Part shown: in pieces, positions 26,930-27,318 of the stretch
Layout: each line of letters starts with the position of its first letter
Numbering within the stretch: the first letter of the stretch is position 1
From: a virus
Virus record (IMG/VR): IMGVR_UViG_3300042306_000483
Coordinates: 1-27,318 of that record
Length of the DNA stretch: 27,318 nt
Reading direction: 5' to 3' (one strand)
Translations under genes and position numbers: made by a program
The notes under the pieces: model-generated
The model's input: only the letters and a program-made list of their open reading frames with translations
What the model was told of the DNA's origin: nothing
The model's database searches: none

Positions 26930-27318
26930 TTATTTAAAGAATGTTGATTCAAATGATTTCCATGCTTGTTCCGGATTAGTATTGTATCCAGAGAATCCCA
27001 TTAATTTTAAGAATGCTGCCCAAGCTTTGTTATCTCCTTTTTCCCATATACCTGTCTTGCGTTCATACTCTTCAGTAATGTTCCAAGGCATAACCTGATT
27101 TCCAAATTTAATTATTCTATCAAATGTACTTGTCATAGCTGATGGAGATCTTAATACTCTGACAGCATCAATAGGATTAATATATGATGCAGTTTCAGAT
27201 CTCATTCTGAGTGTCTCATACAATAAGAAGTTATAAAGATAATTATCTTGGATTGCTTCTCTTTCATCATCATCTGGATCTACTAATATATTGGTCAGTA
27301 TAAATGCTAGAGTAGACA
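26930..27318 (-). CDS. C-terminal part of a larger minus-strand phage protein (partial)
   Basis: The frame is open to the right edge, so only the last 128 residues are visible. They are helical and contain DPDDDEREAIQDNYLYNF, then YETLRMRSETASYINPIDAV and RVLRSPSAMTSTFDRIIKFG, ending with W-rich and aromatic segments (IWEKGDNKAWAAFLK). The phrase LR-R-E---yinP--a-r-L-SP-A--ST--R--kF resembles, from memory, the C-terminal region of a large protein in crAss-like phages encoded with the virion genes; which protein is not certain. There is no convincing internal start: the first codon of an apparent 97-aa frame is TTG inside the continuous reading frame. Confidence 0.75.
   Translation of the reverse strand, partial: STLAFILTNILVDPDDDEREAIQDNYLYNFLLYETLRMRSETASYINPIDAVRVLRSPSAMTSTFDRIIKFGNQVMPWNITEEYERKTGIWEKGDNKAWAAFLKLMGFSGYNTNPEQAWKSFESTFFK

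Noticed and set aside
26844-27098. Hydrophobic + strand frame with poly-Leu stretches
   Set aside because: It is antisense to the 46-aa basic gene and to the partial minus-strand gene, both with recognisable protein sequence. The Leu/Phe runs are the complement of Lys-rich codons.
1-27318. Stop-codon reassignment, as seen in some crAss-like phages
   Set aside because: TAA, TGA and TAG all end genes at tight junctions (for example TAG at 2840-2842 and 3204-3206, TGA in the ATGA overlaps). Long genes such as the polymerase contain none of them in frame.
1-27318. tRNA genes, CRISPR arrays, integrase or IS elements
   Set aside because: No cloverleaf-like sequence, regular repeat-spacer series, recombinase gene or IS-type inverted repeats with a transposase were seen. 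Mobile content is limited to homing-type endonucleases.

Overview
The window is AT-rich and gene-dense, and most likely comes from a tailed phage of a Bacteroidota host, best matching the crAss-like group (Crassvirales). The assignment rests on gene content read by eye: a family-1-like uracil-DNA glycosylase, a DnaB-type helicase, a Sak4-like RecA-fold ATPase next to an SSB-like protein, a DnaG-type primase, a compact family B DNA polymerase, a RecB-like PD-(D/E)XK nuclease and a DUF932-like protein, with an opposed block starting at the right edge. Bacteroidota traits are the lack of Shine-Dalgarno sequences, A-rich start contexts, and TAnnTTTG-type promoter boxes. All three stop codons are used as stops, so the standard code applies.

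Layout. (1) 1-6551, + strand: a chain of about 20 small accessory genes, mostly joined by ATGA or TAATG overlaps. Several carry signal peptides, a lipobox or a membrane segment (1102-3206). The chain is interrupted by an HNH endonuclease gene with its own promoter (3825-4433), followed by a metallophosphoesterase. (2) 6538-6852, - strand: one isolated gene facing against the block. (3) 6875-11511: replication and recombination genes (UDG, possible loader, small membrane protein, helicase, Sak4-like ATPase, SSB-like), ended by a hairpin terminator. (4) 11530-18861: primase and GIY-YIG nuclease, then an inserted LAGLIDADG endonuclease plus a stand-alone NUMOD-type protein, then small overlapping genes, then a VWA/metallopeptidase (DUF2201-type) and MoxR-type AAA ATPase pair, and a terminator. 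(5) 18873-22172: a 417-aa protein with an SSB-like acidic tip, the PD-(D/E)XK nuclease, two conserved unknowns and a terminator. (6) 22214-25826: Cys-rich protein, DNA polymerase B ending in QLSLF, DUF932-like protein ending in an SSB-like tip, terminator. (7) 25838-26773: MazG/PRA-PH-like pyrophosphohydrolase and two small genes, terminator. (8) 26782-27318, - strand: a 46-aa basic protein and the C-terminal end of a larger protein that leaves the window. This is the start of the opposite-strand block, probably structural.

How it fits together: the genes from 6875 to 25762 look like one replication/recombination programme cut into units by similar G4A/TC4 hairpins. The polymerase tail suggests use of the host sliding clamp, and two large proteins carry C-termini that imitate SSB tips. 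The points most worth a second look are the clamp motif, the identical zinc module and promoter layout of two unrelated homing endonucleases, the stand-alone NUMOD protein, the MoxR-VWA-metallopeptidase pair, and microhomology repeats flanking single small genes. All family assignments are from reading sequence motifs; no search was run.
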